Shown here in pieces: positions 24,703 to 34,657 of a stretch of 64,000 nt of DNA. The stretch's first letter is position 1; the number at the start of each line of letters is the position of its first letter. The stretch is from Rhodothermus marinus DSM 4252 (GTDB lineage: Bacteria > Bacteroidota > Rhodothermia > Rhodothermales > Rhodothermaceae): assembly GCF_000024845.1 (NCBI RefSeq), contig NC_013501.1, positions 2,584,874 to 2,648,873 on the forward strand, read 5' to 3'. A program made the translations under genes and the position numbers. Below the pieces are notes generated by a model, which worked only from the letters and a program-made list of their open reading frames with translations, did no database searches and was not told the origin of the DNA.

Positions 24703-26529
24703 CTATCCCGCCTGTTCCCACCAGGGCCGATCTTCGTCGAGCGCTACGGAAACGGCGGGTGGCGCGGTATGAACGACAGAAGGTGGCGGGGGCACCGGGG
24801 GCGCCGGTGCCGACTCGGGCGACGGCAAGGGGCGCCACCGCAGCAGGTAGGCCAGATAGTGAGCGAACGTCAGCGGAGGCAGCGTCGCCAGTCGTTGTGC
24901 GACCTGCTCCCGTTCTTTCTGCTGCACCTGCATGCGCTCGAGCAACCGCTGCCGCTCTTCTTCGAAGCGGGCCAGCCGCTGGCGCACGTAGCGCTCCAGG
25001 CGCAGCTCTTCGGCCGGCGAGAGCCGATCGGGCAGCTCGTCCCGGTAGCGGGCGACCAGTCCGGCCCGCCAGAGGTTGACGCGAGCGCGCGTCTCGTCGC
25101 TGAGCTGTCGGGCACGGGCCACCCGCTCGGGCGTGGCCTGATAGGCGTTGCGGATGCCGGCCGCCTTGAGCCGGATCACTACTTTGTGCGACAGCCCCTC
25201 GAACTGCGCGGCCTCGTCGATGAAATGATACTTTAGCCGATCGTACAGCGCTTCTTCGCGCAATTCCTCCAGCCGCCGTGCCCGAAGCGTCTGCTGCTGC
25301 GCGAGAAACGTGCGCCGCTCCACGTCGATCCGGTCGAGCTGCCGGTGCAGCCGCTCCAGCAGGCGGTCGAAGAAAGCCAGCTCGCGCCGGAGGCGCCGCC
25401 GACGCCGCACGATCGGTAGCCGCCGGTAATGTGCCAGCGCCGCTCCCAGCATCGCCAGCCCCCCGAGCCCCCACACGGCGACGCCCGCGGTGAGCCCGAC
25501 CGCAAGCGTCAGGCCCGCTCCGAGGGCACCGGTGCCCAGCACGCCCGGAAGCCAGGCCCGCTCGAAACGACCGCGCGTCGCTTCCGGCTGCCGACGCGGC
25601 CTGCGCCTCCGGGTCTGTACGGGTTCGGCTTTGACCGCGCCTTCGTGCACCTCGGCCAGCGAGGGCACCTGCTCGGGCTCCAGGTGACAGGCCTGTCGAA
25701 GCAGCGTCACCAGCGGCCGGATCGGCTCCAGCCCGGCCAGCTCCTGAAACAGCGGCGAGCGGTCCGGTGCGTAAAAGTCGCCCGCCCGGAACAGCAGCGC
25801 TTCGTCGAGCGGGTAGCGACGTCCCAGTTCCGGTCGGTGCTGCAATGCCTGCAGCGCCGTGTAGATGACCAGCGCCGGAAAGCGATCGATCCACGGGCCG
25901 AAGTCCGCCTCGCTTCGATCCGGGTGCTGGTAGTTACGATGGCCGAGTTCGGGACTTTTGCGACCGCGCAGCGCCGGCACGTACACCGCGTCGTAATCGA
26001 CCAGCGTGAGCTTCAGTCTGTCCGATTCCTGCGCGACGAGCACGTTGCCGTGCTGCAGGTCGCCGTGGGCTATCCCGGCCCCTTCCAGCTGTTCCACCAG
26101 CGCCACCCAGGCCTCAATCAGACGCGCGAGCACCTCCGGCGCGTCCAGGTGCTCGGCCACGAAGCGGTTGAGCGGCACGCCCTCGGCCCAGTCCATTTTC
26201 AGCAGGGGCCAGGTCCGGTCGTCCACCCGAATACCGTCCTCCTGAAACGCAAAGTCCACAAAGGGAAGCGACGGATGCCGCTCCAGATGTCGGGCCAGCG
26301 CCCGGTAGCGCTCGGCCAGATCCGGCACCGGGGCATGGAAACAGCGCACGGCCCACCGCCGCGCACGCCCCTGCAGCACGAACACGGTCGCAAAGGCCCC
26401 GCTGATCGCCCGGGGCAGTCCCAGCGCGTCCACCTCGGGCGTGGCCTGTTGTAGCTCCGGATCGGTGAAGGCCGTCTCCGGAAACTGCACCGCCTCGCGG
26501 TACTGACCGGGTGTGGGGAATGCCGGCAT
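24703..26529 (-). CDS. YegI-like protein kinase with membrane segment and helix-hairpin-helix
   Basis: The 608-residue protein has an N-terminal protein-kinase-like domain with the catalytic loop HGDLQHGNVL (residues 155-164) and a metal-binding DYD following LTLVDYDAVYVP. One or two membrane segments lie near residues 330-365. A long charged coiled coil follows (about 370-430), then a helix-hairpin-helix segment (VVIRLKAAGIRNAYQATPER) and further coiled coil. This layout is that of E. coli YegI, the kinase of the TerY-P triad. Its partners, a PP2C phosphatase and a TerY-like vWA protein, are encoded 3 kb away. The start is four bases after the stop of the ScfR/RamB-like gene, so the two are coupled. 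Confidence 0.85.
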   Translation of the reverse strand: MPAFPTPGQYREAVQFPETAFTDPELQQATPEVDALGLPRAISGAFATVFVLQGRARRWAVRCFHAPVPDLAERYRALARHLERHPSLPFVDFAFQEDGIRVDDRTWPLLKMDWAEGVPLNRFVAEHLDAPEVLARLIEAWVALVEQLEGAGIAHGDLQHGNVLVAQESDRLKLTLVDYDAVYVPALRGRKSPELGHRNYQHPDRSEADFGPWIDRFPALVIYTALQALQHRPELGRRYPLDEALLFRAGDFYAPDRSPLFQELAGLEPIRPLVTLLRQACHLEPEQVPSLAEVHEGAVKAEPVQTRRRRPRRQPEATRGRFERAWLPGVLGTGALGAGLTLAVGLTAGVAVWGLGGLAMLGAALAHYRRLPIVRRRRRLRRELAFFDRLLERLHRQLDRIDVERRTFLAQQQTLRARRLEELREEALYDRLKYHFIDEAAQFEGLSHKVVIRLKAAGIRNAYQATPERVARARQLSDETRARVNLWRAGLVARYRDELPDRLSPAEELRLERYVRQRLARFEEERQRLLERMQVQQKEREQVAQRLATLPPLTFAHYLAYLLRWRPLPSPESAPAPPVPPPPSVVHTAPPAVSVALDEDRPWWEQAG

Positions 26530-26533
26530 GGCG

Positions 26534-28051
26534 TCAGGGCAACCGTCCGTTGCGTACCGCTTCAAGTAATGCTTCCAGCGCGGCCTCTCGTTCCCGCTGC
26601 GCTTCCTGGGCCCGGTACACCTCGGGCTCGGCCGCCCGCTCGGCACAGTCGGTCAGCGGGCAGCGCTCGCAGGTCAGGTTGACCTCCAGATCCGGCAGCG
26701 CCGGGTCCTGCGCAAAATGCACCTGCTCACGGCAATGCGCGTCCAGCAGAAAGCCGATCGCCACGCAGGCGTTCTGCTCGGGCGTGAGCACCAGCGGACG
26801 CGCCAGCGCAACGGTAAAGAACGTGGCGTCTTCGTTGATGAAATGCATGCGGGCCGCCGCCACCAGCGGATCGCCTCCCGGGTCCGGCGGGGGCGTCTGC
26901 GCGGCCAGCCGACGCAGCAGTTGAATGGCCACCCAGCGGCGGCAGTAGTGCTCGCCCAGTCCGATCCCGTGCGGCACCGGCACCCGCGACAGGTTGAAGA
27001 CCTTCGTGAGCTGGAAACGATCGGTGCCCGGCCGATGGAACAGCCGCAGGAAAAAGAGCTCCCGCAGGCCGAAGTGCTGCGGGAGCAGTTCGGTCAGCCG
27101 GTAGCAGAGCATTTCGGGCGTGGCGCCGTAGCGTTTCAGAAAGGCCCGGAGCACGGCCCCGTCCCAGTGCGGGTAGCTCAGGAAGGTGCGCAGATCGGCG
27201 CAGAGCGTGGCTTCGTCGAGCAGCAGCGCACCGGCGAAGTAGGAAGCCCGGAAGTTGTTGAGCACCTGATCGAACGACTCGACGCGCAGCCAGGACGAGG
27301 TGATAGCCCGCTCCTTCATGTCCAGAAACCGATAGCCCAGCTCACGTGCCATGATGAAGGCCTGCTGCGCCGGCAGCAACCGGCCGTTGACGAACAGTAC
27401 CGGCTGCGGCCCTTCGGCAAAGACAGAGCGAAAACCGTGCAGCACGGGATGCTGCGGGAGCGTCTCCGTGTCGATCCGGTAGCCGTAGTCTTCTTCCAGG
27501 ATCCGACGCAGGCGCTCGGGCGGAATCGGCTCGCCGGCGGGCAGGTCGTAGCGGGCCCGAAACGCGCGCGCGGCCTCTTCCAGCTCCGGGAAGTAGTTGT
27601 TGTGCAGTTGCTGGTAGGAGCGCAGCGCGGCAAACAGGAAGTGCTCCACCTGCACGTCGTACATCTTCCCGATCTCCAGGAAGGTGCGCACGAGCGCCCC
27701 GGCCTTCGTGGGCTGGTCCGTAAAGAGCTGGAAGAGATCTTCAGGCGTCAGGCCAAACAGCTCGAAGGGAAACTCCTGCACGAAAGCGGACGAAAAGACC
27801 GCGGCCAGCGGATCGAGCCGCTCGTCGAGGCGGGGTGAGATCAGTTCCTCGTAGGAGACGGAAAAGACCGAAGCCAGGTCGATGAGTTTGTCAGGTTTCG
27901 GAAATTTTTTGCCCTTTTCGATCTCGCTCAGGTAAGAGACGGAGAGCCCGGCCCGCGAGGCCACATCCTGGAGCGTCAGGCCGCGTTGCTGGCGGAGCGC
28001 TTTGAGTTTCAGGCCGAGGACGAAGCGTACCAGGTCGGCGTTGAGTTCCAT
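26534..28051 (-). CDS. ScfR/RamB-like transcriptional regulator (XRE + IrrE-like domain)
   Basis: This 505-residue regulator starts with an XRE helix-turn-helix (LKALRQQRGLTLQDVASRAG, then LSVSYLSEIEKGKKFPKPDK, residues 14-53). An IrrE/DUF955-like segment follows (around FIMARELGYRFLD). The C-terminus carries the conserved Cys cluster CERCPLTDCAERAAEP. This is the architecture of the RamB/PrpR/ScfR family, which controls the glyoxylate and methylcitrate pathways in actinobacteria. Here the gene is divergent from isocitrate lyase, with two GAAATTTC palindromes between them, which strongly supports control of aceA. The start at 28051 places the helix-turn-helix at the usual position. Confidence 0.9.
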   Translation of the reverse strand: MELNADLVRFVLGLKLKALRQQRGLTLQDVASRAGLSVSYLSEIEKGKKFPKPDKLIDLASVFSVSYEELISPRLDERLDPLAAVFSSAFVQEFPFELFGLTPEDLFQLFTDQPTKAGALVRTFLEIGKMYDVQVEHFLFAALRSYQQLHNNYFPELEEAARAFRARYDLPAGEPIPPERLRRILEEDYGYRIDTETLPQHPVLHGFRSVFAEGPQPVLFVNGRLLPAQQAFIMARELGYRFLDMKERAITSSWLRVESFDQVLNNFRASYFAGALLLDEATLCADLRTFLSYPHWDGAVLRAFLKRYGATPEMLCYRLTELLPQHFGLRELFFLRLFHRPGTDRFQLTKVFNLSRVPVPHGIGLGEHYCRRWVAIQLLRRLAAQTPPPDPGGDPLVAAARMHFINEDATFFTVALARPLVLTPEQNACVAIGFLLDAHCREQVHFAQDPALPDLEVNLTCERCPLTDCAERAAEPEVYRAQEAQREREAALEALLEAVRNGRLP

Positions 28052-28116
28052 GCGACAGACGGTATGCGATGGCTGGACCGCTCCGTTAACGAACAAGTCG
28101 GCCAAAAGTCTCTTTT

Positions 28117-28145
28117 GTGAAATTTCTATGTTGGCGAAATTTCGC
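28117..28145. promoter_or_regulatory. Candidate operators: two GAAATTTC palindromes between regulator and aceA
   Basis: The 8-bp palindrome GAAATTTC occurs at 28119-28126 and at 28136-28143. The second is part of a perfect 12-bp palindrome GCGAAATTTCGC. The copies are 17 bp apart centre to centre and lie just upstream of the aceA promoter, so they are good candidates for the divergent regulator's binding sites. Confidence 0.6.
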
Positions 28146-28147
28146 TA

Positions 28148-28181
28148 TTGACATATCTTTTCGCCAGTCGTATGGTATAAT
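28148..28181 (+). promoter_or_regulatory. Candidate promoter of aceA
   Basis: A perfect TTGACA (28148-28153) is followed after 17 bases by TATGGT (28171-28176), which runs into TATAAT (28176-28181, 22-base spacing). Either -10 box is possible. The site abuts the palindromic operators. Confidence 0.55.
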
Positions 28182-28218
28182 CAGACGCTTTCAATCATCA
28201 ACCAACCCCGCAGTCGCC

Positions 28219-29505
<1,287 letters not shown>

Positions 29506-29513
29506 GCGTCCGC

Positions 29514-30203
29514 CTACCGCGGACAGTGCACCACCACGGCGGCCACGTCGTCGTTGCGCAACGCGCGACGGCGGCGGGCCGCCGTAACGTGTCGGGCCAG
29601 CTCGCCGGTCGTCAGGCGCAGCGGCAGCGTCGGATCGTCACCCAGCAACCAGGCGCCCAGCGCGTCGGTGGCCAGCACGAACGCATCGCCCGGCGCCCAC
29701 CGTCCCCCGGTGCCTTCGACGGGCGGCGCGCCGTCCTCCCGGCTACCGATCAACGTCGGGCGGTGATGAAACCGACCCGGATCGTCGATGGGCCAGGCCG
29801 CAAGCAGCCGATTTCCGCGCAGGTGGAGCAGCACCGCATCGCCGACGGCCACGGCCTGCCAGGTGCCGTCCGGCTGCACGACGAGCCCCAGCAGCGCGGC
29901 GAAGGCGCCTTCTTCCAGCTTGTCCGCCACATACCAGGGAAGCGTGGCCGGCACGTCGGGTTGCCAGGTGGCGCGCCAGTGCGCCAGCCGGTGCTGCAGG
30001 GCCTCGGGGGTAGCGGGCAGCTCGCGGCAGAAGCACCGCACCAGGTGTCGCGCCCAGGCGCCCGAAAAGGCCGACTCGGTGGCGCCGTCCGCCACGGCCG
30101 CCGCAAACGGCCAGCCGGGCCGCACGGCGAAGGCGTCCTCGCACGCGGTGGGCGCGCTTCCGTCCCGCGGCAGCCAGAACGTACGCACCAGCGGCGCCTG
30201 CAT
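29514..30203 (-). CDS. PP2C-type phosphatase of a TerY-P/YegK-like module
   Basis: This 229-residue protein keeps the PP2C metal-binding motifs: Glu-Asp in ACEDAFAV, VADGATES, an Asp in LATDALGAWL and the Asp pair in RNDDVAAVVV. It lies seven bases downstream of the vWA gene and is surely co-transcribed with it. In E. coli the same pair is YegK and YegL, which work with the kinase YegI; the kinase homologue here lies 3 kb away. The role is probably to reverse the phosphorylation of the kinase or its targets. It converges with aceA, with eight bases between stops. Confidence 0.85.
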   Translation of the reverse strand: MQAPLVRTFWLPRDGSAPTACEDAFAVRPGWPFAAAVADGATESAFSGAWARHLVRCFCRELPATPEALQHRLAHWRATWQPDVPATLPWYVADKLEEGAFAALLGLVVQPDGTWQAVAVGDAVLLHLRGNRLLAAWPIDDPGRFHHRPTLIGSREDGAPPVEGTGGRWAPGDAFVLATDALGAWLLGDDPTLPLRLTTGELARHVTAARRRRALRNDDVAAVVVHCPR

Positions 30204-30210
30204 GGCCGGC

Positions 30211-31074
30211 TCAGCGCAGGGTGCTCGGACGCGTGCCGATCTCCAGAAAGCGCACCAGCGCCACCGGATCGGCATTGAACACGAAGCCGCGCGTGTCCAT
30301 CGTCACGCGGTAGCCCTCCTGCTCGGCCGCCGCCCGCATCGTAAAGGGCAGCAGGCTCGACATCTGGAACAGCAACACCGCGTACTCGTCGCGCGGCAGC
30401 TCATCGACGCTGGAAGGCAGCTCGACGGCCGGCTCTTCGGACGAGGAGAGATGCACGTTGAAAAGCAGCGTCTCGCCGTCGTCGGTGGCAAAGCTCCGGA
30501 GCTGTTGCGCGTAGCGCAGCGGATCGCCGTCGGTGGCCTCCCCGTCGGTGATGTTGATCACGATGGGCGGGAAGGAATGCGGGTGCAGGTCGATCCAGGT
30601 CCGCACCATCGAAGCGGCCAGATCGAGCGCCTGGCACATGGGCGTCCCGTTTTTCGCATGGGGATCGAACCAGACCGGGAATTTGACGCGCTGCTCCACG
30701 AAGCCGCCCTTGCCGTCCGGCACCTTCTTCAGGCGCTCCTCCAGGCGCAGCGGGCGCTCGGCCAGGTGGCTGATCGGGACCAGATCGCCCGCCACCCGGT
30801 ACTCCTCGGCGGGACGAATCAACGGCTGCACGCGCTCGCCGTAGCCGATCACCCCCACGTAGAAGTAGTCGCGCACGCCGTCTTCCTTGGCGCAGCGCAG
30901 GATCAGGTTCTGCAGCAGGCGATTGACCACGTCGGCCAGCACGCGCGCCTTGCTCGGCGCGGCATCGCCCCGCTGTTCGGCCCCGCCGAACGGTTCCTGC
31001 ATCGAGGCCGACTGATCCAGCAGAAACAGGATGGCCGTCGGTGAAGTCCGGCTGATTTCCGCAGAGTACGCCAT
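30211..31074 (-). CDS. TerY/YegL-like von Willebrand factor A domain protein
   Basis: This 287-residue cytoplasmic vWA protein has an intact metal-ion-dependent adhesion site: Asp20-x-Ser22-x-Ser24 in LLDQSASM, a Thr in AKNGTPM and an Asp in NITDGEATDGD. TerY-like vWA proteins pair with a PP2C phosphatase and a kinase in the TerY-P triad, a metal-dependent signalling module described by comparative genomics. The PP2C gene follows directly. The segment RDEYAVLLFQMSSLLP near the C-terminus may contact the partners. The upstream 480 bases are non-coding and repeat-rich. Confidence 0.87.
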   Translation of the reverse strand: MAYSAEISRTSPTAILFLLDQSASMQEPFGGAEQRGDAAPSKARVLADVVNRLLQNLILRCAKEDGVRDYFYVGVIGYGERVQPLIRPAEEYRVAGDLVPISHLAERPLRLEERLKKVPDGKGGFVEQRVKFPVWFDPHAKNGTPMCQALDLAASMVRTWIDLHPHSFPPIVINITDGEATDGDPLRYAQQLRSFATDDGETLLFNVHLSSSEEPAVELPSSVDELPRDEYAVLLFQMSSLLPFTMRAAAEQEGYRVTMDTRGFVFNADPVALVRFLEIGTRPSTLR

Positions 31075-31261
31075 CTATGCTCGTCCGTGGCTGGTTTTCA
31101 GAAGACACACGCCGGATAAAGAACACGCGAAGGCGGGAAAGGTTGTCGCGCTGTTTGCCGAAGGAAATGACGGGCGGACACACAGGCGCACCCTATATGA
31201 GATCGCTGATTTACTGGTGCATGAGGGTATCACACCCCGTGTGGCGGACGTGATCTGGCGG

Positions 31262-31339
31262 GGGGCGGACACAGGGGTCCGCCCCTACAGGATAGGGAAA
31301 ACGTCAAGGATCTGTAGGGGCGCACCACCGTGTGCGCCC
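31262..31339. repeat. REP-like pair of palindromes
   Basis: The first hairpin GGGGCGGAC/GTCCGCCCC (31262-31285) and the second GGGCGCAC/GTGCGCCC (31318-31339) each close over six bases. The pair is joined by a perfect inverted repeat CCCCTACAG (31282-31290) / CTGTAGGGG (31312-31320). This tail-to-tail order resembles bacterial interspersed mosaic elements. Confidence 0.7.
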
Positions 31340-31382
31340 GTGCTTTCTCACATGCACGATGATTTTCTGGAAATTATATAAG

Positions 31383-31531
31383 CCACGAAGGCGTCAGTCG
31401 CAGTGGCATTACCCGAGACGGTACTCCGCTACGCTCCGTGCCTGACTACAAGCGCGTTGGTGAACCACAGAGGCGTCAGCCAAAATGACGCTTTTTGAAA
31501 CGGCACTTCGCTTCGCTCCGTGCCGAACTAC
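31383..31531. repeat. Two 67-bp imperfect direct repeats
   Basis: The units at 31383-31449 and 31465-31531 share the opening CCAC-AGGCGTCAG, a middle CGGTACT/CGGCACT and the end GCTCCGTGCC-GACTAC. They are 82 bases apart start to start. Only two units were seen. Confidence 0.7.
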
Positions 31532-31556
31532 GAACGATATACGCCCTGGCAAACAT

Positions 31557-32315
31557 TCAGCGGATGCGTGCCAGCAGGCGACGGGCTTCTGCCTGATAGG
31601 TCGTGTCGTCGGGTTCGGTGGGCGGCAGGGCCAGCGCCCGTTCCAGCTCGTGGATGGCTCCTTCGCGGTCGCCCAGTCGCAGCAGCGTGCGGCCCAGTTC
31701 CAGATGGTGCACCACGCGCTCGCGGAGGGCCAGCGCCCGTCGGAAGTCCTCGGCCGCTTCCTCCAGCGAGGCGTCCGGAAGCCCGCCGTAGATCAGACGC
31801 ACCAGCGTACGTTCAAAGAAGCTAAGCGTGGCGACTTCATAGCGCCAGCGTCCGCGCAGGTGATAGGCGATGTCGTCGTTCGGATCGAGCGCAAGGGCGC
31901 GATCGATGTAGGCACGGATCTGACGGGCGAGTTCCACCTTGGCCCGGGGACCGGAGACCAGCGCCAGACGGCCGGCGGCTATGGCGGCCGCCACGTAGGC
32001 GCGGCTGTTGAGTGAATCGGCGGCAATGGCGGCGCGGGCATCCTCCAGCCCCAGCCGGTACAATCCGCGCCGGCGTTCTTTATCGCGAGCGCGCAGGCCG
32101 AGTTCGACGCGCAGGCGCGACCGACGCCAGAGCAGTTCGGCGGCGTTCGGGTTGCGTTGCAGACTGTCGTCCAGCAGCGCCAGCGCCTCCTCGAAAGCCC
32201 CCTGTTGCCACAGACTGTCCACGTGGGCCAGCCACAGGCCGTCCTGGGCCCACCCTACCTTCGCGCCAAGTAGCCAGAGCGCAACGATCAGCAGCCGGCT
32301 TTTGCCCGAACGCAC
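31557..32315 (-). CDS. Exported TPR-type protein, unknown
   Basis: The 252-residue protein begins with a signal peptide (ending near VGWAQ) and continues with tetratricopeptide-like helices (for example LWQQGAFEEALALLDDSLQR, AYIDRALALDPNDDIAYHLR and ALAAFRRALALRE-like segments). I chose the GTG at 32315: it lies eight bases after the ricT stop and has AAGGA just before it. An earlier ATG at 32375 would overlap ricT by about 50 bases and lengthen the signal peptide implausibly. It is likely a periplasmic or outer-membrane-associated scaffold. Function unknown. Confidence 0.8.
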   Translation of the reverse strand: MRSGKSRLLIVALWLLGAKVGWAQDGLWLAHVDSLWQQGAFEEALALLDDSLQRNPNAAELLWRRSRLRVELGLRARDKERRRGLYRLGLEDARAAIAADSLNSRAYVAAAIAAGRLALVSGPRAKVELARQIRAYIDRALALDPNDDIAYHLRGRWRYEVATLSFFERTLVRLIYGGLPDASLEEAAEDFRRALALRERVVHHLELGRTLLRLGDREGAIHELERALALPPTEPDDTTYQAEARRLLARIR

Positions 32316-32322
32316 CGTTCCT

Positions 32323-33288
32323 TCAGGATTTGCCCGCGGAGACTCTGGGTCGAAGATACGGCTGCACGTCCTCAAGTGCCATATCTTCCCAGTTTCCGTC
32401 CTCGTACTGGATCCAGACGCGCCGTTTGAAGATGTCCAGCTTCTGGACCGTCCCCCGACCGCGCTCGGTCTCGACCGGCGTGTCCACCGGTGGAAAGTCT
32501 TTCAGCGCGGCCATGTACTGCTCCAGTTCGTAGTTCAGGCAGCATTTCAGCCGGCCGCACTGGCCGCTCAGGCGGGCCGGGTTCAGCGGCAGGTTCTGAA
32601 TCTTGGCCGTCTGGGTGGCCACCGGCTTGAACTCCTGCAGCCAGGTGGAACAGCAGAGCTCACGGCCGCAGGAGCCGATGCCCCCGATGCGGGCCGCCTC
32701 ATCACGGGCGCCGATCTGACGCAGCTCGACGCGCGTGCGAAACGTACGGGCGAGCTCGCGCACCAGTTGTCGGAAGTCCACGCGATGATCGGCCGTGAAG
32801 TAGAAGGTGATCTTCTTGTGATCGAATTGCCATTCGGCATCGACCAGCTTCATGGGAAGCCCCAGCCGTTCGATGGCCTCGCGGGCGACGTAGAACGCCT
32901 CGATCTCCTGCTGTTTGTTGGCTTCCCAGCGGTCGATGTCGTCGAGCGTGGCCAGGCGCACGATGCGCGGGAACTCGGCATCGTCGTCGAGCCCCTTGGC
33001 GCGCACGCGCAGGCGGACGAGCTCGCCGGTCAGGTGGACGATCCCGAAGTGCACGCCCCGATCCGCTTCCACGATCACGTAGTCCCCTGCCTGAAGGTCC
33101 AGTCGATCCACGTTGCGGTAAAGTCCTTTGCGGCGGCCTTTGAAGCGGACCTCCACGATGTCGTAGGTCGGATAGGGGCCGCTGAGGTGACTCAGCCAGT
33201 CGAACACGTGCAGCGAGGGGCAGCCGTTGCCGGAGGCGCACCCGCCGCCGCATCCCCCTCCCTGCACGCACGCACTACCACAGGCCAT
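32323..33288 (-). CDS. ricT: RicT/PSP1-domain protein with Cys-rich N-terminus
   Basis: The protein (321 residues) has the PSP1 domain of RicT (YaaT), part of the Ric complex that carries iron-sulphur clusters and, in Bacillus, guides RNase Y. The cluster-binding segments GSCGRELCCSTWL and GQCGRLKCCLNYE are intact. The first 23 residues carry five Cys among Gly (MACGSACVQGGGCGGGC and beyond). This N-terminal Cys run is seen in Bacteroidota homologues and might bind metal. holB lies 74 bases upstream, as it does in many genomes. Confidence 0.9.
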   Translation of the reverse strand: MACGSACVQGGGCGGGCASGNGCPSLHVFDWLSHLSGPYPTYDIVEVRFKGRRKGLYRNVDRLDLQAGDYVIVEADRGVHFGIVHLTGELVRLRVRAKGLDDDAEFPRIVRLATLDDIDRWEANKQQEIEAFYVAREAIERLGLPMKLVDAEWQFDHKKITFYFTADHRVDFRQLVRELARTFRTRVELRQIGARDEAARIGGIGSCGRELCCSTWLQEFKPVATQTAKIQNLPLNPARLSGQCGRLKCCLNYELEQYMAALKDFPPVDTPVETERGRGTVQKLDIFKRRVWIQYEDGNWEDMALEDVQPYLRPRVSAGKS

Positions 33289-33362
33289 GGTCTATGATCA
33301 GGCAGATTTTTCGAAGCCAGCGTGTCTCTGATAGACCCGCGCGGACCTCAAGGTTCCGCGGC

Positions 33363-34556
33363 TCAGGCCAGTCCGAGCGCCAGCGGGTCGTCCAGCGCCG
33401 GCACGAGGCGCTCCGGTGCCCGGCCGTGCATGGCATCGCGCAACGCCGCGGCCAGCACGCTCAGCACCAGAAACGGCTGCACGTTCCGCTCGATCAACTC
33501 GAGCGCTTCTTCGAGCAGTCGTGCCATACCCTCCAGGTCGGCTTCGGGCAGGTTCTGGCAGAAGCGCCGGATGGCCTCCTGCTGGTCCAGGTTGACCAGC
33601 TCGGCTCCGTCGCCGAGCGTCCGAAACAACACCAGGTCGCGCACCCAGCCCAGCATGAGCTGTAGCAATCCCTTGAGGCGCTCGCGTCCCAGCGCGCTCA
33701 ACTGTTCCACCAGATCGACCAGCGCCTCGCTGTGGAAGCGGTAGGCCTGGCGCAGGAAGGCCAGCGCCTGCTCACGGTCGGCCTGCAGCACCTCGTTTTC
33801 GAGCAGGTCGAGCGCCCGGCTGTAGGAGCCGTCGGCCATGCGCGCCAGCACCATGGCCCGCGCTTCGTCCACCCCCTCTCGCTCCACAAGGGCCTGTGCG
33901 ATCGCCTCGGCCGGCAGCGGATCGAACCGGAGGTGCTGGCAGCGCGAGCGAACGGTGGGCAGCAGATGATCGGGACGAGACGTGGTCAGGATGAAGACCG
34001 TCTGCGGGCCCGGTTCTTCCAGCAGCTTCAGGAAAGCGTTGGCCGCCTCGACCCGCATCCGGTCGGCATCGATCAGGATGGCGACTTTGTAGCGGCCTTC
34101 CAATGGTTTGAAGCTGACGCTGCGCCGGAGCGATTCGTTGATGCGGGCCACGGAATAGAACGCCTGCTTGTTGGACGCCCGCGTCGGGTCGTCCAGCACA
34201 GGCCGGCGAATGTAATCCACGGTGGCGTAGGGCTCGGCGGCCAGTCGTTGCAGGCGTTCGTAGAGGTCGTCCGGGTCGGCGTCGCTGGGATGCGGCAGCA
34301 TCACCTGGACGTCCGGGTGAATCAGGCGCTGCACCTTGGTGCAGGGCACGCACTGGCCGCACGGATCGCTACCGCCCTGCTCACACTGCAGCGCCTGCGC
34401 GAACATCAGCGCGGCCGCCCGCTTGCCCGTCCCGTCGGGGCCGTAGAACAGATAGGCGTGGGCCACGCGCTGCTGCGCCAGCGCCCGCCGCAACGCCTCC
34501 ACGACGCGCTTCTGTCCGATGATGCGATCCCAGGTCATGGGCCTGTCGTTTTGCAC
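33363..34556 (-). CDS. holB: DNA polymerase III subunit delta' (clamp-loader)
   Basis: Delta' is part of the clamp loader that puts the sliding clamp on DNA. The protein (397 residues, or 391 from Met7) contains FYGPDGTGKRAAA (Walker A), a zinc-binding cluster (CEQGGSDPCGQCVPC), and ILTTSRPDHLLPTVRSRCQH, the sensor region of delta'. Walker B is replaced, as usual for delta'. It leads the ricT-TPR gene string. The start at Met7 (34538) would also suit, since the family begins WDRIIGQ. Confidence 0.93.
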   Translation of the reverse strand: MQNDRPMTWDRIIGQKRVVEALRRALAQQRVAHAYLFYGPDGTGKRAAALMFAQALQCEQGGSDPCGQCVPCTKVQRLIHPDVQVMLPHPSDADPDDLYERLQRLAAEPYATVDYIRRPVLDDPTRASNKQAFYSVARINESLRRSVSFKPLEGRYKVAILIDADRMRVEAANAFLKLLEEPGPQTVFILTTSRPDHLLPTVRSRCQHLRFDPLPAEAIAQALVEREGVDEARAMVLARMADGSYSRALDLLENEVLQADREQALAFLRQAYRFHSEALVDLVEQLSALGRERLKGLLQLMLGWVRDLVLFRTLGDGAELVNLDQQEAIRRFCQNLPEADLEGMARLLEEALELIERNVQPFLVLSVLAAALRDAMHGRAPERLVPALDDPLALGLA

Positions 34557-34657
34557 GCTATTAACGGGACGGGTCGAAACAAAGTGCCCGCCTTGCTCAT
34601 TGGCAAGGACGCTTGCGGGAACGTTGGTGCCCGCCGTAATTTCAAGTAAAGGCGTCT

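Larger units (their letters stand above)
31075..31556. other. Non-coding, repeat-rich gap of about 480 bases
   Basis: I see no credible gene here. The gap holds the upstream region of the vWA gene, a REP-like palindrome pair and a 67-bp direct repeat, described separately. A fragment resembling the palindromes (GGGCGGACACACAGGCGC) lies near 31172. Confidence 0.6.

Noticed and set aside
31383-31531. CRISPR array
   Set aside because: Only two units, imperfect, with 15 bases between; no cas genes.
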